From contig WPIO01000051.1 in assembly GCA_009760855.2 (NCBI GenBank), positions 804,501 to 868,500 on the forward strand: a stretch of DNA of 64,000 nucleotides, given 5' to 3'. Of this stretch, positions 44,194-54,034 are shown piece by piece. Source of the stretch: Cristatella mucedo (Eukaryota; Bryozoa; Phylactolaemata; Cristatellidae). A model generated the notes under the pieces. It was not told the origin of the DNA. It did not search any database and saw only the letters and a list, made by a program, of their open reading frames with translations. Made by a program: the position numbers and the translations under genes. Positions within the stretch are counted from its first letter, which is position 1, and the number at the start of each line of letters is the position of its first letter.

Positions 44194-45041
44194 AGTCATC
44201 GAGATTGCTTTAAATTTACAAAAAAACTCCTTAAGATGCGCCGTGTTGAGCGCAGGCTGGAACGTTGGTTCAAGAAATCGGGGTCAGAGGCAGACCTAGT
44301 CAATTTTAAAGACTTCCTTCGAGTTTACACCCGAAAGCTTAAAAAAAAGCCAGGGCTTCTTTTTTCATTAGAAGACTGAATTTCTGCCAGTCGGACACTA
44401 AACAGATTTATAAGACAGTAAACCATTTACTGGCCAATGCTGTCAGGTCTGACTTCCCAGATATTAAGGGCTCAGCCGAAAAGTTTTCAGCCTTCTTTAC
44501 TGAAAAAATTGTGCACATTCGTGCCTCCATTAAGCCCCCTCCGACCAAAGCAATCGCCGTTCCTCAACCTGTGACCTTTCTTAAAAGGTTCTCTGATGTT
44601 TCTGCCTGTGGTGTGGCTGCCTTAATAAGGTCTAGCAAAAAGAGCTCGTCTCCTGAAGACCCTATACCTTCATCTCTGTGGTCTTCACTAACAGACCAAC
44701 TTAGCCCTGCCATAACCAAGATTTTTAATGCTTCTTTGGGAAAAGGGGTCGTCCTCAAGTCCTTCAAATCGGCAATCGTTAGACCTATTCTTAAAAAGCC
44801 TGGATTGGGCACAGAGGTCCTAGCAAACTATCGTCCAGTTTCCCTTCTTCCGTTCTTATCAAAGATTCTTGAAAAAATTGTCGCTAAGCAGCTAGTTGAA
44901 CGTATTGAAAACAATGGAATGTCAGAAACATTTCAGTCAGGGTTCAAGAGGCAGCACTCTACTGAAACTGCTCTCCTACGTGTTAACAATGACATTCTAC
45001 GTGGCAACGACGACGGAATGTCACTGCCTAAGCTCTGCTAG
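44194..45041 (+). pseudogene. LINE-B linker and RT fingers, frameshifted
   Basis: After the stop at 44,191 the frame continues (FKFTKKLLKMRRV) until an AAAAAAAA run near 44,343, where B1 reads LKQTRASFF. That run shifts the frame. From 44,511 a clean frame runs with PEDPIPSSLWSSLTDQLSPA, ANYRPVSLLPFLSKILEKIV and QSGFKRQHSTETALLRVNN, ending MSLPKLC at 45,041, exactly as in B1. Confidence 0.8.
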
Positions 45042-46300
45042 ATCTGTCTGCTGCCTTCGACACCATTGATCACGAAGTTCTGCTTGAACGATTGAGAACA
45101 ACGATCGGTCTGGCAGACGAAGCACTGGCGTGGTTTAAATCCTACTTGTCCGATCGTGTTCAATCCGTGTCGTGTGGGGGTCAGGTCTCAGACATAAGAA
45201 GGGTCACCTGTGGAGTCCCTCAAGGGTCTGTACTTGGTCCCTTGCTGTTCTCTATTTATACACAACCTCTGGGAAAAGTGATTAAGGCCCATGGATTAGG
45301 ATATCACTTCTATGCTGACGATACTCAGTTGTATTTGTCATTTAAACCGTCGGAATCTGCAGCAGCAACTGAAAAACTGAATGCTTGCCTTGCCGATATT
45401 CGATCCTGGATGTCGGAAAACATCCTGAAATTAAATGACGATAAAACCGAACTTCTTCTCATAGGACACCCTAAGCGTGTAGCTGGATTAAAAGGCTTTG
45501 CTATTCCAATAGGTGATGCTATTGTGCGACCTTCAACAAGTGCTCGTAATCTAGGTGTCGTGTTCGACAGCTGCCTCAATTTCAAAAGCTTCATTCAGAA
45601 GACTGCCTCTACAGCTAGCCATCACATCCGATCCCTATCCAAGGTTAGAAGCTGTCTCCCACAGTGGCTTGTAAAAAATTTAACTAGCTCTTTAGTTCTG
45701 TCTCGGCTTGATTATTGTAATTCCCTTTTGGCTGGGCTACCAAAGAAAGCTATTATGCCACTACAGAGGACTATGAATATGGCTGCAAGGCTGGTCTTCA
45801 AGTCCCAGTGGTTTGAACACGTGTCACCTTTGCTGGAAGAGCTAGGATGGTTGCCGGTTGAGCAAAGGATACAGAGCAAAGTTCTTACGCTGACCCACAA
45901 GGCCCGCCACGGCTTGGCTCCTTCATACCTAGCTGAACTGCTGCATCAGTTTAAGCCTGTTCGCGCCCTCAGGTCATGTGTGGACAATAAATTAGCTGTC
46001 CCATTCCTCCGCTTAAAGACAGTTGGCGACAGAAGCTTTAGCTCTGCAGGTCCCAGACTGTGGAACTCGCTTCCACAATTCTTACGCAACGACATCTACT
46101 CTCCAACTGCCGACTATGGCACATCTTTTTCAGCGGTCCTGAACTGCTACTTTTATGCTACTCACTACCTCAACTGCTCTCCTAACTCTGCTGTGCTTCC
46201 CACTTTCTCTTTGTTGCGTGAGACGAAGTCTGTTGGCTACCGAATGCGTACCGAAAGCCGCTTAGGCTGTGAGTGGGCTATACAAAACTCTCCTGCGTAA
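45042..46300 (+). pseudogene. LINE-B RT palm/thumb and C-terminal domain
   Basis: Coding resumes in a new frame about 25 bases before the MSLPKLC stop ([17 protein letters not shown]), then [39 protein letters not shown] (YADD intact), [32 protein letters not shown] and [20 protein letters not shown]. The C-terminal block is the one shared by L2/CR1 proteins. About 400 codons are uninterrupted to 46,300, the longest coding stretch in the window. Confidence 0.9.
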
Positions 46301-46699
46301 CACCCACATGGTCTTTATGACTTTGTGGAGTTACTGACGGAGATGCATTACATTACATTACATTACATTAGTCTGCAGCATGTGGAGGGAGGCGTTCCTT
46401 ATTAGCCTGGCTTGCAGCATATTGGCCCTGTAGCGCCGTTGTCCCATTGCTGGCATCTGGCGTAAGCGAGCACTGCTGCAACAGAAACAGATTTGTTAAA
46501 TACTACTTACTGGGTTGATTTTTGCATGAAGATGCAGGACTCGTAATGCTATAGAACCCATAGCTTGGTTTGGATTTGAAGCCACCAGATGTAGTTCATG
46601 GATCTCCCCGATAGCTATGATCCACTGTGATCTTAATGAGAAGATGATCGGACAAATGCGATTTTAATTCAGCCTCGTACACTACCCGGTTACAGGTTT

Positions 46700-47340
46700 T
46701 CTCACCAAACATTTTATACAAATGGCCTCTAGCTATCCTGGCCATCAACTGGACCGGTACTTTTGAACGGTGATCTAGCTACCATTTCCAAACTAGCTGT
46801 GCGAATCTGGAGGCTTCATTCCTCATTATAGATAACGGTGTCCCGAGTTTAAGCGCGAAATTCGTGCTATTTTTCATGCACGTTCTCATGAATATGGCCT
46901 TCAGTAGTCCACCACGGCAGTATCCCGGCACTTTTGAACTGCATTCCACTTGTGTGTTCCACATAAAGCAGCACGGGTCTGCAATTTTAATTCCACTCTA
47001 TATCCGACGTTTCTTTCATTCCTTTCACAAAATTCAAGCATTCGTGCTTTCGAATCGCCATGCAAATGGCCTTCAGATAGCATGGTCCGACCTTTTAGAA
47101 TTGCGATATGTATGCTAATAAGAAAGAAACTTGTAAACGCGTTTAATTTAAGTCCAAGCCACATAATAAATTGCATTGGCTTTGTGGAAAAAATTATCTT
47201 CAAGACACTGCACGTGTGCTATGTTATGCAAATTAAATTGAACGTAGTGGCCCAGCACTTTCGAGGCTTAGCTCAACTCACTGACACGTGTCAAGGACTG
47301 CAAGCATATCTGGATATATTGTATAAGCGCAGCCACAGTG
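46700..47340 (+). repeat. 160-175-bp monomer block, unit 4
   Basis: The motif falls near 46,717, 46,890, 47,064 and 47,226, steps of 173, 174 and 162 bp. Words at matching positions include CTGTGCGAATCTGG, CGGCACTTTTGAACTGCATT and ATAGCATGGTCCGACC. Confidence 0.6.
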
Positions 47341-47420
47341 CCTGCAGCTTCTTCCTGCCAAATTCAAAGCCATTAAGCTTGCGTGCATTAACACACATAG
47401 TTAAGTATTGGCTAACATAG
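47226..47420 (+). CDS. Short unit ORF, MQITFN type, unit 4
   Basis: Sixty-four codons: MQIKLNVVAQHFRGLAQLTD, then LQAYLDILYK, ACSFFLPNSK, LSLRALTHIV. It is a few codons shorter than the unit-2 ORF (29,813-30,040) through an in-frame deletion near VAQPVAQ. The upstream TATA-like word is degraded (CTAATAAGAAAG). Family unknown. Confidence 0.3.
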   Translation: MQIKLNVVAQHFRGLAQLTDTCQGLQAYLDILYKRSHSACSFFLPNSKPLSLRALTHIVKYWLT

Positions 47421-48343
47421 CTACACGAATATTTGACTCGGTGAGCTGAAACCTAATTTTTAACGGAGAGCAGTCATCAACCGAAGCGGTGACGCACGCT
47501 AGGGATCCGCAGCCGTGAAAGCGCATTTATTGGCTGGGGTTTTACGTGGACGCGCCAATTGTTATCAGATATGGAAGGAATTCTCGCAGGAAGGTACTGC
47601 CTAAGTAAAGTACAGTGTAAACGTAGCTGTTCCTGTCGTAGTCAGACTCAAAACCGGAGTTTGGCAATCTTGGGCAACAAAGAAAGCACCATAAGGTCTC
47701 TCTCGGGTCTGACTGGGCGCCAACCACACGGCCTTCGCTTCACGTCATACCCGGGCGTCGGGTAGCGTCTTGCAGCAAAATATCTTTCGCTGCCATACCC
47801 TTAGTGGCACCTAGTAAATGCAAGCAGTACCTCCCTCCTCCGTCTTGCTTGCTTCGCTGACACATCCATTCGCACTCGTATATATGCAAAGAATTCTGCT
47901 GCAACCACATAAAGTGAACGAGTAGGGCACGAGATTATCGCAGGACGCTGCAGCGTTCACTGCGACTCGCTGCGACAACTAGCGGTGAGGTGTCTGAAGC
48001 TATTTCGTAACAAAAATTGTATCTCTCAACTAAAAGCAAAGAATCGGCCGAGAGACAGCTCGTGTCTAAGAAAACTCATAGGTTCGCACGTTTTAAAGTC
48101 AACGTGCCACTGTGCATGCACACTTGTGCTAAGAGATAAAGATTTTCCGCCGCCCGCTTCGTTTTCGGCAGGTTTCATACTGGTGTTCAGGATCAGACGT
48201 GCAGTGAGAGGACGCCTCAAAATCCGTATACTGCCTGCCGCGAGCGAGCAGAAACCATTGCCACTAATTGCTGCGATTCGCCATCTAAAAATGTTACTAC
48301 CATGTGTGATGTCGTGCAGAAATGCTCAAGTCCTTTCAACTTA

Positions 48344-48547
48344 TCACTGAAACTCGAACAAGTCGAAGAACTTCCCAAGAATACGCCACCCAAGAATCTC
48401 TGGTAATTCGTGGAATGGCTCACCTTGTAATGGCGGCAGCAGTTCCGCAACTTGATTTAAGCTCTCAGAGTTATTTCGCGCCCCAAACTTAAGGATGTAA
48501 GTCAATCGGCAGGCTAGCTCAATCATACCAATGCTGAGATTTGGCAT
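48344..48547 (-). pseudogene. Unidentified minus-strand relic, unit 4
   Basis: Sixty-seven codons, IGMIELACRLTYILKFGARN, NQVAELLPPLQGEPFHELPE, ending DLFEFQ. It is homologous to 41,537-41,767. An AAG/GTGAGC donor-like word interrupts it after LLPPLQ. Not identified. Confidence 0.25.
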
Positions 48548-48840
48548 TTCAGGAAGTAATAAGCATTTAATCTCGTCAATTTATTTATTCTTCGTCTTTT
48601 CAAATTCAACGTTGTTGGAGCCTTAAGCAGGCTCATTTTTTCAAACATTTGATCTAGAACTACTTACCTTTGCTTTGGTGGCATTCTCACTTCATCGGCT
48701 AAATATGTACGGATGTGATTATTGAGGTGTAGTAAACGTAACGTACAGCTTACGTGACTGGCGGCGTGGCAGGTTTGCACTCGAGAAAAATACGCCTGTG
48801 CTGCGCCGAAGCTAATAACTAAAATAACCGTTTCCTAGTT

Positions 48841-49559
48841 GGGATCAACAGCAACTGTTAGCCCTGAGAGCAATTATGAGGAAAAATTCTCGAAACAACT
48901 TCATGCAAAGAATTGGTATAGAAACGTGGCATTGTTAAAACCCCATTCGCGTTGATGGCAAAATCGAAGCACTCAACAATTTCCTGCCGGCAAAGGAAGA
49001 TTAGGAATGTATTTACTTTATAAATTTTACTTAGTACATTTTTGCTGCATAGATCGCCTGCTCTTTATTATAATTAGAAATGCTGGCCCAGCTGGTTGCA
49101 GATGTCTCTCAAATGCCAAACCTGTCATCTGCGGCATTTGTAATCAGTCGGTGGTTGTCACCTGTAGGAAGGTGTTCATGTAAGCGAAAAACAAAGTGTG
49201 TTGGAGACTTTTAACGCGACAAAACGGTGCTCCACTCATTCTGTCGTGCTTTTCCAATAAACGTGAAACGCAGCTCATCTGAAGCTAGTTCAAGAAACAA
49301 AACACGAGGGGAAAGCTTTTGGTTTGAGCTCGTGGCTAGGTGTGCAACGCCGTTGTCTACAACGCGGAACTAACGCTGCCGCTTCTCGCAGCTTATCTCG
49401 GTAGTGGAAGGTACATCCCGTTTAAAAAAGCCAGACCACTGACTGGGCCGTGTCGGGCAACGCGATTTACATGAGACTGGTTGTTCGCAATTTTATAAAA
49501 CTTCTTGTGTTAACCAGAAGCAGCAGTGTCAACGACTTCAAATCCAAACTGCAGTAACC
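48841..49559. other. Unassigned low-copy stretch
   Basis: About 700 bp right of the array. No ORF above background and no repeat shared with the array is seen. Confidence 0.4.
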
Positions 49560-50310
49560 CTCCACTTCATTTAAAATGGCAGATTGATCACAGTCCTAAA
49601 GTCCGGGCAACTCTCTGGGCCAGACAATTGTAGCTATTTGCACAAGAACACATATGTGCAATTGCTTAGAATTTAGTGAGTAAACCCGAAGCATGATTTT
49701 CATACTGTCGAATTTAAACTGCATTTTGGCACCGCTTTTTCTGAAAATGGAATTTGTATCGAAGTATAAAAGTGCATGGCCACTATCTGAGTAAATAAAA
49801 TGGAGGTTATTCGCATGAGAGTGACCTTGTACATTTGCATGATATTTTAAGAGTAAAATAATAACACCGTTGCCAATAATGTGGAATTTAAACCGCGGCC
49901 GCTCTTTTTCAAACTGGCATGTCGATCGTAGCCTGAAAGTGGCGGGCAACTCGCTATATCAGAATATTAGAGGTTATTTATATGATAAGCCCGAATGCAT
50001 TTAATTTGGCGCGTAAACCCAAACCACCATTGTGTAAATGAAGAATTGAGGTCGCAGGTGAGCGCCGCTTCATTCTGAAATGACAGACCGATCTCATTTC
50101 GAAATGAACGTGCACTGGCGAGGCCGGATCATTGAAGACTATTTTCACAAGAGCTCGCATGAACAATTGCAAAAAATTCAGCGATTAAACTCGGAGTACT
50201 GTTATAAGCAACTCGAGTTGAATCCCAGTAGCAGGATGCCCGGTTTATAAATGACAAATGGATTTTTATTAGATCGCAGTTATTCGTGCAACTCGTTATT
50301 CGTTCGAGCC
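49560..50310. repeat. Highly diverged monomer-like repeats
   Basis: The words TAGCCTGAAAGTGGCGGGCAAC (at 49,930) and TCCTAAAGTCCGGGCAACTC (at 49,592), and GAGGTTATT(C/T) at 49,803 and 49,972, recur at steps of roughly 170 bp, the spacing of the unit monomer blocks. Only short words are shared, so the relation is tentative. The antisense ORF 49,596-49,949 inside it is not supported. Confidence 0.35.
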
Positions 50311-50604
50311 AGGAACAGTGCTTACTTGAACTTAAAAAAATGTCAGCTTAGAGATGAGTAAATTTGAGCGAAATAGTAAACAGTGCTTACCCCAAATATC
50401 TCCAAGGATGGCCATCGCAACTGGCAAGTATCTGGCTAAATTACATTTAATGACATACGTATTTCTCCGGTGCAGATGCTATATGTCAGCAAGCAAGGGT
50501 TTGCTGCAGCAATATTTGAACTTTAATATGCCGATAACCCACAGTCCAGAGTCAAGACAGGTAATCTAGATTGATGCAGAAATAACTAAGCAGCATAAAC
50601 TTAC

Positions 50605-50745
50605 GTCCGGTAAAGCTTGAGACCGGAATGAACCTTGTACGGTTAATGCGGCAGACACCAAGAGCGATCGTGTGACCTATGAAGCGCAGTTGTTGGCCAT
50701 AATTAAAGGTCCATATTGTCAAATTAGGATATCCCAAATACTCCT
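50605..50745 (-). CDS. Possible internal exon encoding a WD40-like repeat
   Basis: On the minus strand an acceptor (CTAGCTTCCAG) precedes, and a strong donor (GTAAGT) follows, a 141-nt open segment, exactly 47 codons, with matching phases at both ends (two bases in, one base out). It encodes YPNLTIWTFNYGQQLRFIGH followed by CRINRTRFIPVSSFTG. This has the spacing of a WD40 blade: LTIW end of one repeat, GH start of the next, and SSFTG before the next W. Neighbouring exons are uncertain. Candidates are 51,111-50,8xx and 51,830-51,485 on the same strand. The parent gene is not recognised. Confidence 0.35.
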
Positions 50746-50799
50746 CTGGAAGCTAGTTATTGGTTTTAAGCTAGAGTTTCGAAACGGCTGCAGGTAATA

Positions 50800-51111
50800 G
50801 TCTGGTTCGCTAGCCTTGACAAAATATGAGACTGAGAAAATGACTACTTTCCAAGCGACCGGTGCTGCCGATGTGTAGCCACTTGCTTGTGTAGTTAGGT
50901 ACAGGACTGCTACTCTACAAACAGCTGTATGAGGAACTGCTGCTGTAATATAGGCAAAGCTGCTTTGTTTAGCTGCGACCTTTAACGTGATGGTGCCCGG
51001 GCTGTAAGTTGTGAGACTATTGCTAACTCTAAGTAGATGCTCGATGAGGAAGCTAGTTTCAGCTAGCGACGATGTGGAATGCAATGATATGACTACGTAT
51101 AGTTTAACCAT
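50800..51111 (-). CDS. Unrecognised minus-strand open frame upstream of the WD40-like exon
   Basis: Minus-strand frame from ATG at 51,111: MVKLYVVISLHSTSSLAETS, later AYITAAVPHTAVCRVAVLYL. It stays open to 50,719, where it overlaps the WD40-like exon in a different frame, so if real it must end at a donor before about 50,790. The hydrophobic beta-like pattern is compatible with propeller blades but no motif is diagnostic. Confidence 0.2.
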
Positions 51112-51484
51112 TTCTAATAATGACGGGTAAGAATGCTCGCCCGTTTTATCGCTTTCAGCACTCCCATGTTACGTAGATCGGATGAACTTGATGATTTTGA
51201 TGATCAGGATGTCTACCTGGCTCTTCTACGATCAATCCATTGAGATTAAAACTTTGATATTGCTAATATAGGGTCATCTAGCCCTAAAGGTCAATCAAAT
51301 CCGTGGAGCTACCGATATGCTATATTTTCGGAATCATCACGACTTAAATACAAATAGATTGGACTCTCCTTTCTAATTTATAGTAAGGTATTTGTTTCCG
51401 TTGCTTTAAAAGTCTGCGGTAGGATGCGCTCTCAGCCAAAAGATTGAAAGGACAATCCCAATCTAAGACCACACACTGTGTAAT

Positions 51485-51830
51485 TTAATGCAAGGCTGGC
51501 ATGACTGGATTGGCGAGACGATAGCATACGGTAATGCTTGAGTAAATGTGCCGGAAGTTTGCTCCTGCTTGGGCTGTGTCGGCTAATCGCGTTCTAGTTT
51601 TGAAATCTTTTAGCGTATCTATTTCTTTAAGGCCGAAGCTAAAGTGTTTGTCCTTCACCTTTGCCACGTAAAGCATTGCTTTGCCAAGTGAAGTATTGAT
51701 GACCTGACCCCAAAGAATCCTGGAGTTCGGTAGATGCACTGTAGTCCGGCTCGCGATGCAGACGCGGCTGTCGGTTGCAAAAACTGATGCAGAGAAGGCG
51801 TCTGAAAATACTCTTGGCAGATCTGTAGCC
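51485..51830 (-). CDS. Unrecognised minus-strand open frame, possible exon
   Basis: Open from just after an acceptor-like CCTGAAACTAG at 51,831 to a TAA at 51,485. It reads TDLPRVFSDAFSASVFATDS and VCIASRTTVHLPNSRILWGQ. An AAG/GTGAAG donor-like word follows ...MLYVAK. A second frame (51,873-51,655) starting MAGLGGKQPLTPETRLQI overlaps it and cannot also be coding throughout. Family unknown. Confidence 0.2.
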
Positions 51831-51900
51831 TAGTTTCAGGGGTCAGAGGCTGTTTCCCGCCAAGCCCCGCCATGCTCAGGCCACGCCGCCGCTCGCCATG

Positions 51901-52530
51901 CCGTTGAGCTAGGGTAAGATGAACGGCCGCCAGGTTAGACCTCGTTATAATATTGCATGCGCCAACAGCAACACGGGAACTGAACTAGTCTAAAGGGGGA
52001 TCCTACACAAGGTAAACTATAGGGGCGCGAGACGACGACGCAAGCGCAAACAAACATGTTAGCTGGTCAGTCGGCTTCTGCAGTCCCGCCGTTGTATCGA
52101 CTCCGCTCCAACAGTACGAGCGTACGCCGTATAAGATCCGGCTAGCTGAGTTATTGCTCGGTTAGTCGGAGTCGACGTCCACCACAGTCGAGAGCTTCCG
52201 CTGAAAGACACCAACTCTCGGGGGCCGCAAACACGCTACACGGTGAACGCGGAATATACAAGTCACAACAAAGGGCGTACTATCCAGCTCTGCTCGGGCC
52301 TTGGGTGCACGTGGTCTTGCGTGCCTGCACCCACCCGGCTGCATAACTCGGCGAGTTCGGGAGCCTCCAACACCACGACTTACTCGGCCAACTTCTCCGA
52401 CCCAAGGGCCCCGGCGACCTCTAGTCGCCGCACATCTGGTCATGCCATAGGTCAGACCTCGGCCTAGCTGGTGACCCTTACCACATTCCAGCCGTCCTGT
52501 CCCAGCCAATTGAACCTAGCCTGGGTACAT
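51901..52530. other. CpG- and GC-richer block without a firm gene
   Basis: GC content rises at 52,020-52,500 with many CG dinucleotides. Two overlapping ORFs (52,162-52,509 on the minus strand and 52,243-52,467 on the plus strand) are rich in Arg/Gly or Ser/Thr and look like composition artefacts. It could be a promoter-type island between divergent genes or a piece of an LTR element. Confidence 0.35.
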
Positions 52531-52834
52531 ATTTAATGCTAGAGCCTGGCGAGGAATCAAAGCCGAAAGTAAAAATTCAACCGTAGGTGGTCATGCTAAG
52601 TTTCTTTTATTAACCTGGCAGATGACGCCTTTAAGTTACAGAGGGGACGCGGAAAAACTCGGCACGTTGAATATTTCGGATTAGGTTATGCTAGAGACCG
52701 TTGTAAGTTCATGAATGTGACAATTAGGAATATCATATGCAACACGATGTAGTGTATACCTTATTAAAGCGATCTGGTTTAATTGTATCTCAATAATTAT
52801 TAATAAAACGTATATGCAGGGAGTTTACATATGC

Positions 52835-52905
52835 TACGGTACTCGAGCCCACGACCTTGGGCATGATGACTAAAGCCCTATCCCCTCAACCGTGTCGGTT
52901 TCGCT
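52835..52905 (-). repeat. tRNA-like SINE head
   Basis: The minus strand reads GGTTGAGGGGATAGGGCTTT then GGTCGTGGGCTCGAG and GCATATGT, the same A-box/B-box layout as the SINE at 62,540-62,690. The LINE-like tail is not evident. Confidence 0.5.
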
Positions 52906-53392
52906 GCTGCTGTGCACTATTAACATCGCCAGCACTGCCTGCTCATAAAAATATGTGGAGGGATATAGTAATGAGTACATGTTTGCTGTTTAATGTATAC
53001 ATCACTGCGGCGGTGCTTTAGTAAGCCTGCGGTGTACTATAATGCTGTTACAGAAAAAAGGTATCGGCAGAGAGTGAAAACGTGATTGAGAGCGATTCAT
53101 CTAGCTACTATAAGTTTGGAGACTCAATCTGAAAGTAGAGTCTATAAAGTCATGGCGTTATTCAAGTGCATTCAGTCTTGTCAAATCCCTCGGCGGATTC
53201 TTGGTTAATACCTCGCTCTGTTTGTGCCCTCGCTTGCATACCACGCACCAACTCAAAAGCCTTGTCAGAATTAGCAACCCTGAATGCGTTGCCGCACACA
53301 TTCTAAAAATGCTGTATTTTGACATACGACCCCAATTGTGCTAGCTGAATCTCCACATTGGCGTTAATAATGTCGTGAGTATGCGTATACAG

Positions 53393-53937
53393 TATTGACT
53401 TCAAGGTTTTGTCGCTCACTTTTAGGTCTCTTCATTCTATGGCTCCAGCCTATCTTTCAGATATACTCCCCCATCAGGCAAAGCATCGTACCACTCGCTT
53501 TTCGGAATCCAACAGTCTAGAAATACCTCGTACAAACCTTAAATCCTTTGGAGACCGTGCATTTAGCTCGTATGCTCCCACAGCCTGGAACTCCCTCCCG
53601 ACCTGCGTCAGAACATCCCCTGACCTGACCACATTTTAAAGAAACTTAAAAACATACCTATTTAGGACAGCATTTAGTGGGTCCTTGTGATTCGTCCTCG
53701 ATGTGCTTATGCGTGCTGACACTGTTCATGCTGCCACTAACCACATTTGTATGCTGACCCAGTGCATGTAACCCCTAACCATGTTATTCATTTTGTTTGT
53801 TTTTCAAGCATGATTTTACTTACTATTCTATTGCGTATCACTTTGCAGCAAATGCAAAGCGCCTAGAAAGAGATTAAGTTCTCTGAGGGCGCTTTATCAA
53901 GTGCAATATTATTATTATTATTATTATTATTACAGAC
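53393..53937 (+). mobile_element. LINE-A 3' fragment next to the MPP10 start
   Basis: Sense LINE-A starting at TTGACTTCAAGGTTTTGTCG. The frame 53,409-53,639 reads LTFRSLHSMAPAYLSDILPH to TSPDLTTF, followed by the 3' UTR, the GCGCCTAGAAAGAGATTAAG tail core and a long (TTA)n ending about 53,931. It is very close in sequence to 9,519-10,020 and 61,020-61,540, so a recent insertion. The end of the tail is about 100 bp upstream of the MPP10 ATG. Confidence 0.9.
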
Positions 53938-54012
53938 GACGGTGTACCTGATGTCCAACGAGAGATCGCAGCCGCTCTGGAAGAGCATAACCGGATGCGC
54001 TCTTGGCTATGA
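53936..54012 (+). other. Possible short 3' exon of an upstream gene, or MPP10 5' UTR
   Basis: A T-rich (TTA)n tract followed by CAG precedes a frame encoding DGVPDVQREIAAALEEHNRM, RSWL and a TGA at 54,010. It looks like an amphipathic helical tail, but 24 codons is short. The same bases also read through in frame into MPP10 from an ATG at 53,951. A 5' UTR role is the simplest explanation. Confidence 0.2.
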
Positions 54013-54034
54013 AAAGGTAAAGAGTTATCAGTCC

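Larger units (their letters stand above)
43214..46370 (+). mobile_element. LINE family B copy B2 (L2/CR1-like), nearly full coding length
   Basis: Sense copy with an endonuclease, an RT, the L2-type C-terminal region, a short 3' UTR and a (CATTA)5 tail at 46,346-46,370. Its left junction is inside antisense LINE-A. Its right flank is unit-4 DNA at a position equivalent to 28,972 in unit 2. These two flanks are not neighbours in any unit, so the locus was rearranged before or during insertion. No target duplication is visible. It has premature stops and two frameshifts. Confidence 0.9.
46371..48840 (+). repeat. Partial unit 4 of the array
   Basis: Matches unit 3 from about 38,815 to its end, starting GTCTGCAGCATGTGGAGGGA. 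It contains the monomer block, the MQITFN-type ORF, the GTTCGCACG...AAGTCAACGTGCC block and the terminal 440-bp block (AATGGCTCACCTTGTAATGG to AACGTACAGC). It is more diverged from units 1-3 than they are from each other. Confidence 0.75.

Noticed and set aside
6335-48840. Maverick/Polinton or other giant virus-like element as the unit core
   Set aside because: No DNA polymerase B, integrase, ATPase or capsid-like frame was seen on either strand in any unit.
49596-49949. 117-codon antisense ORF
   Set aside because: It falls in diverged monomer-like repeats and shows no recognisable domain.
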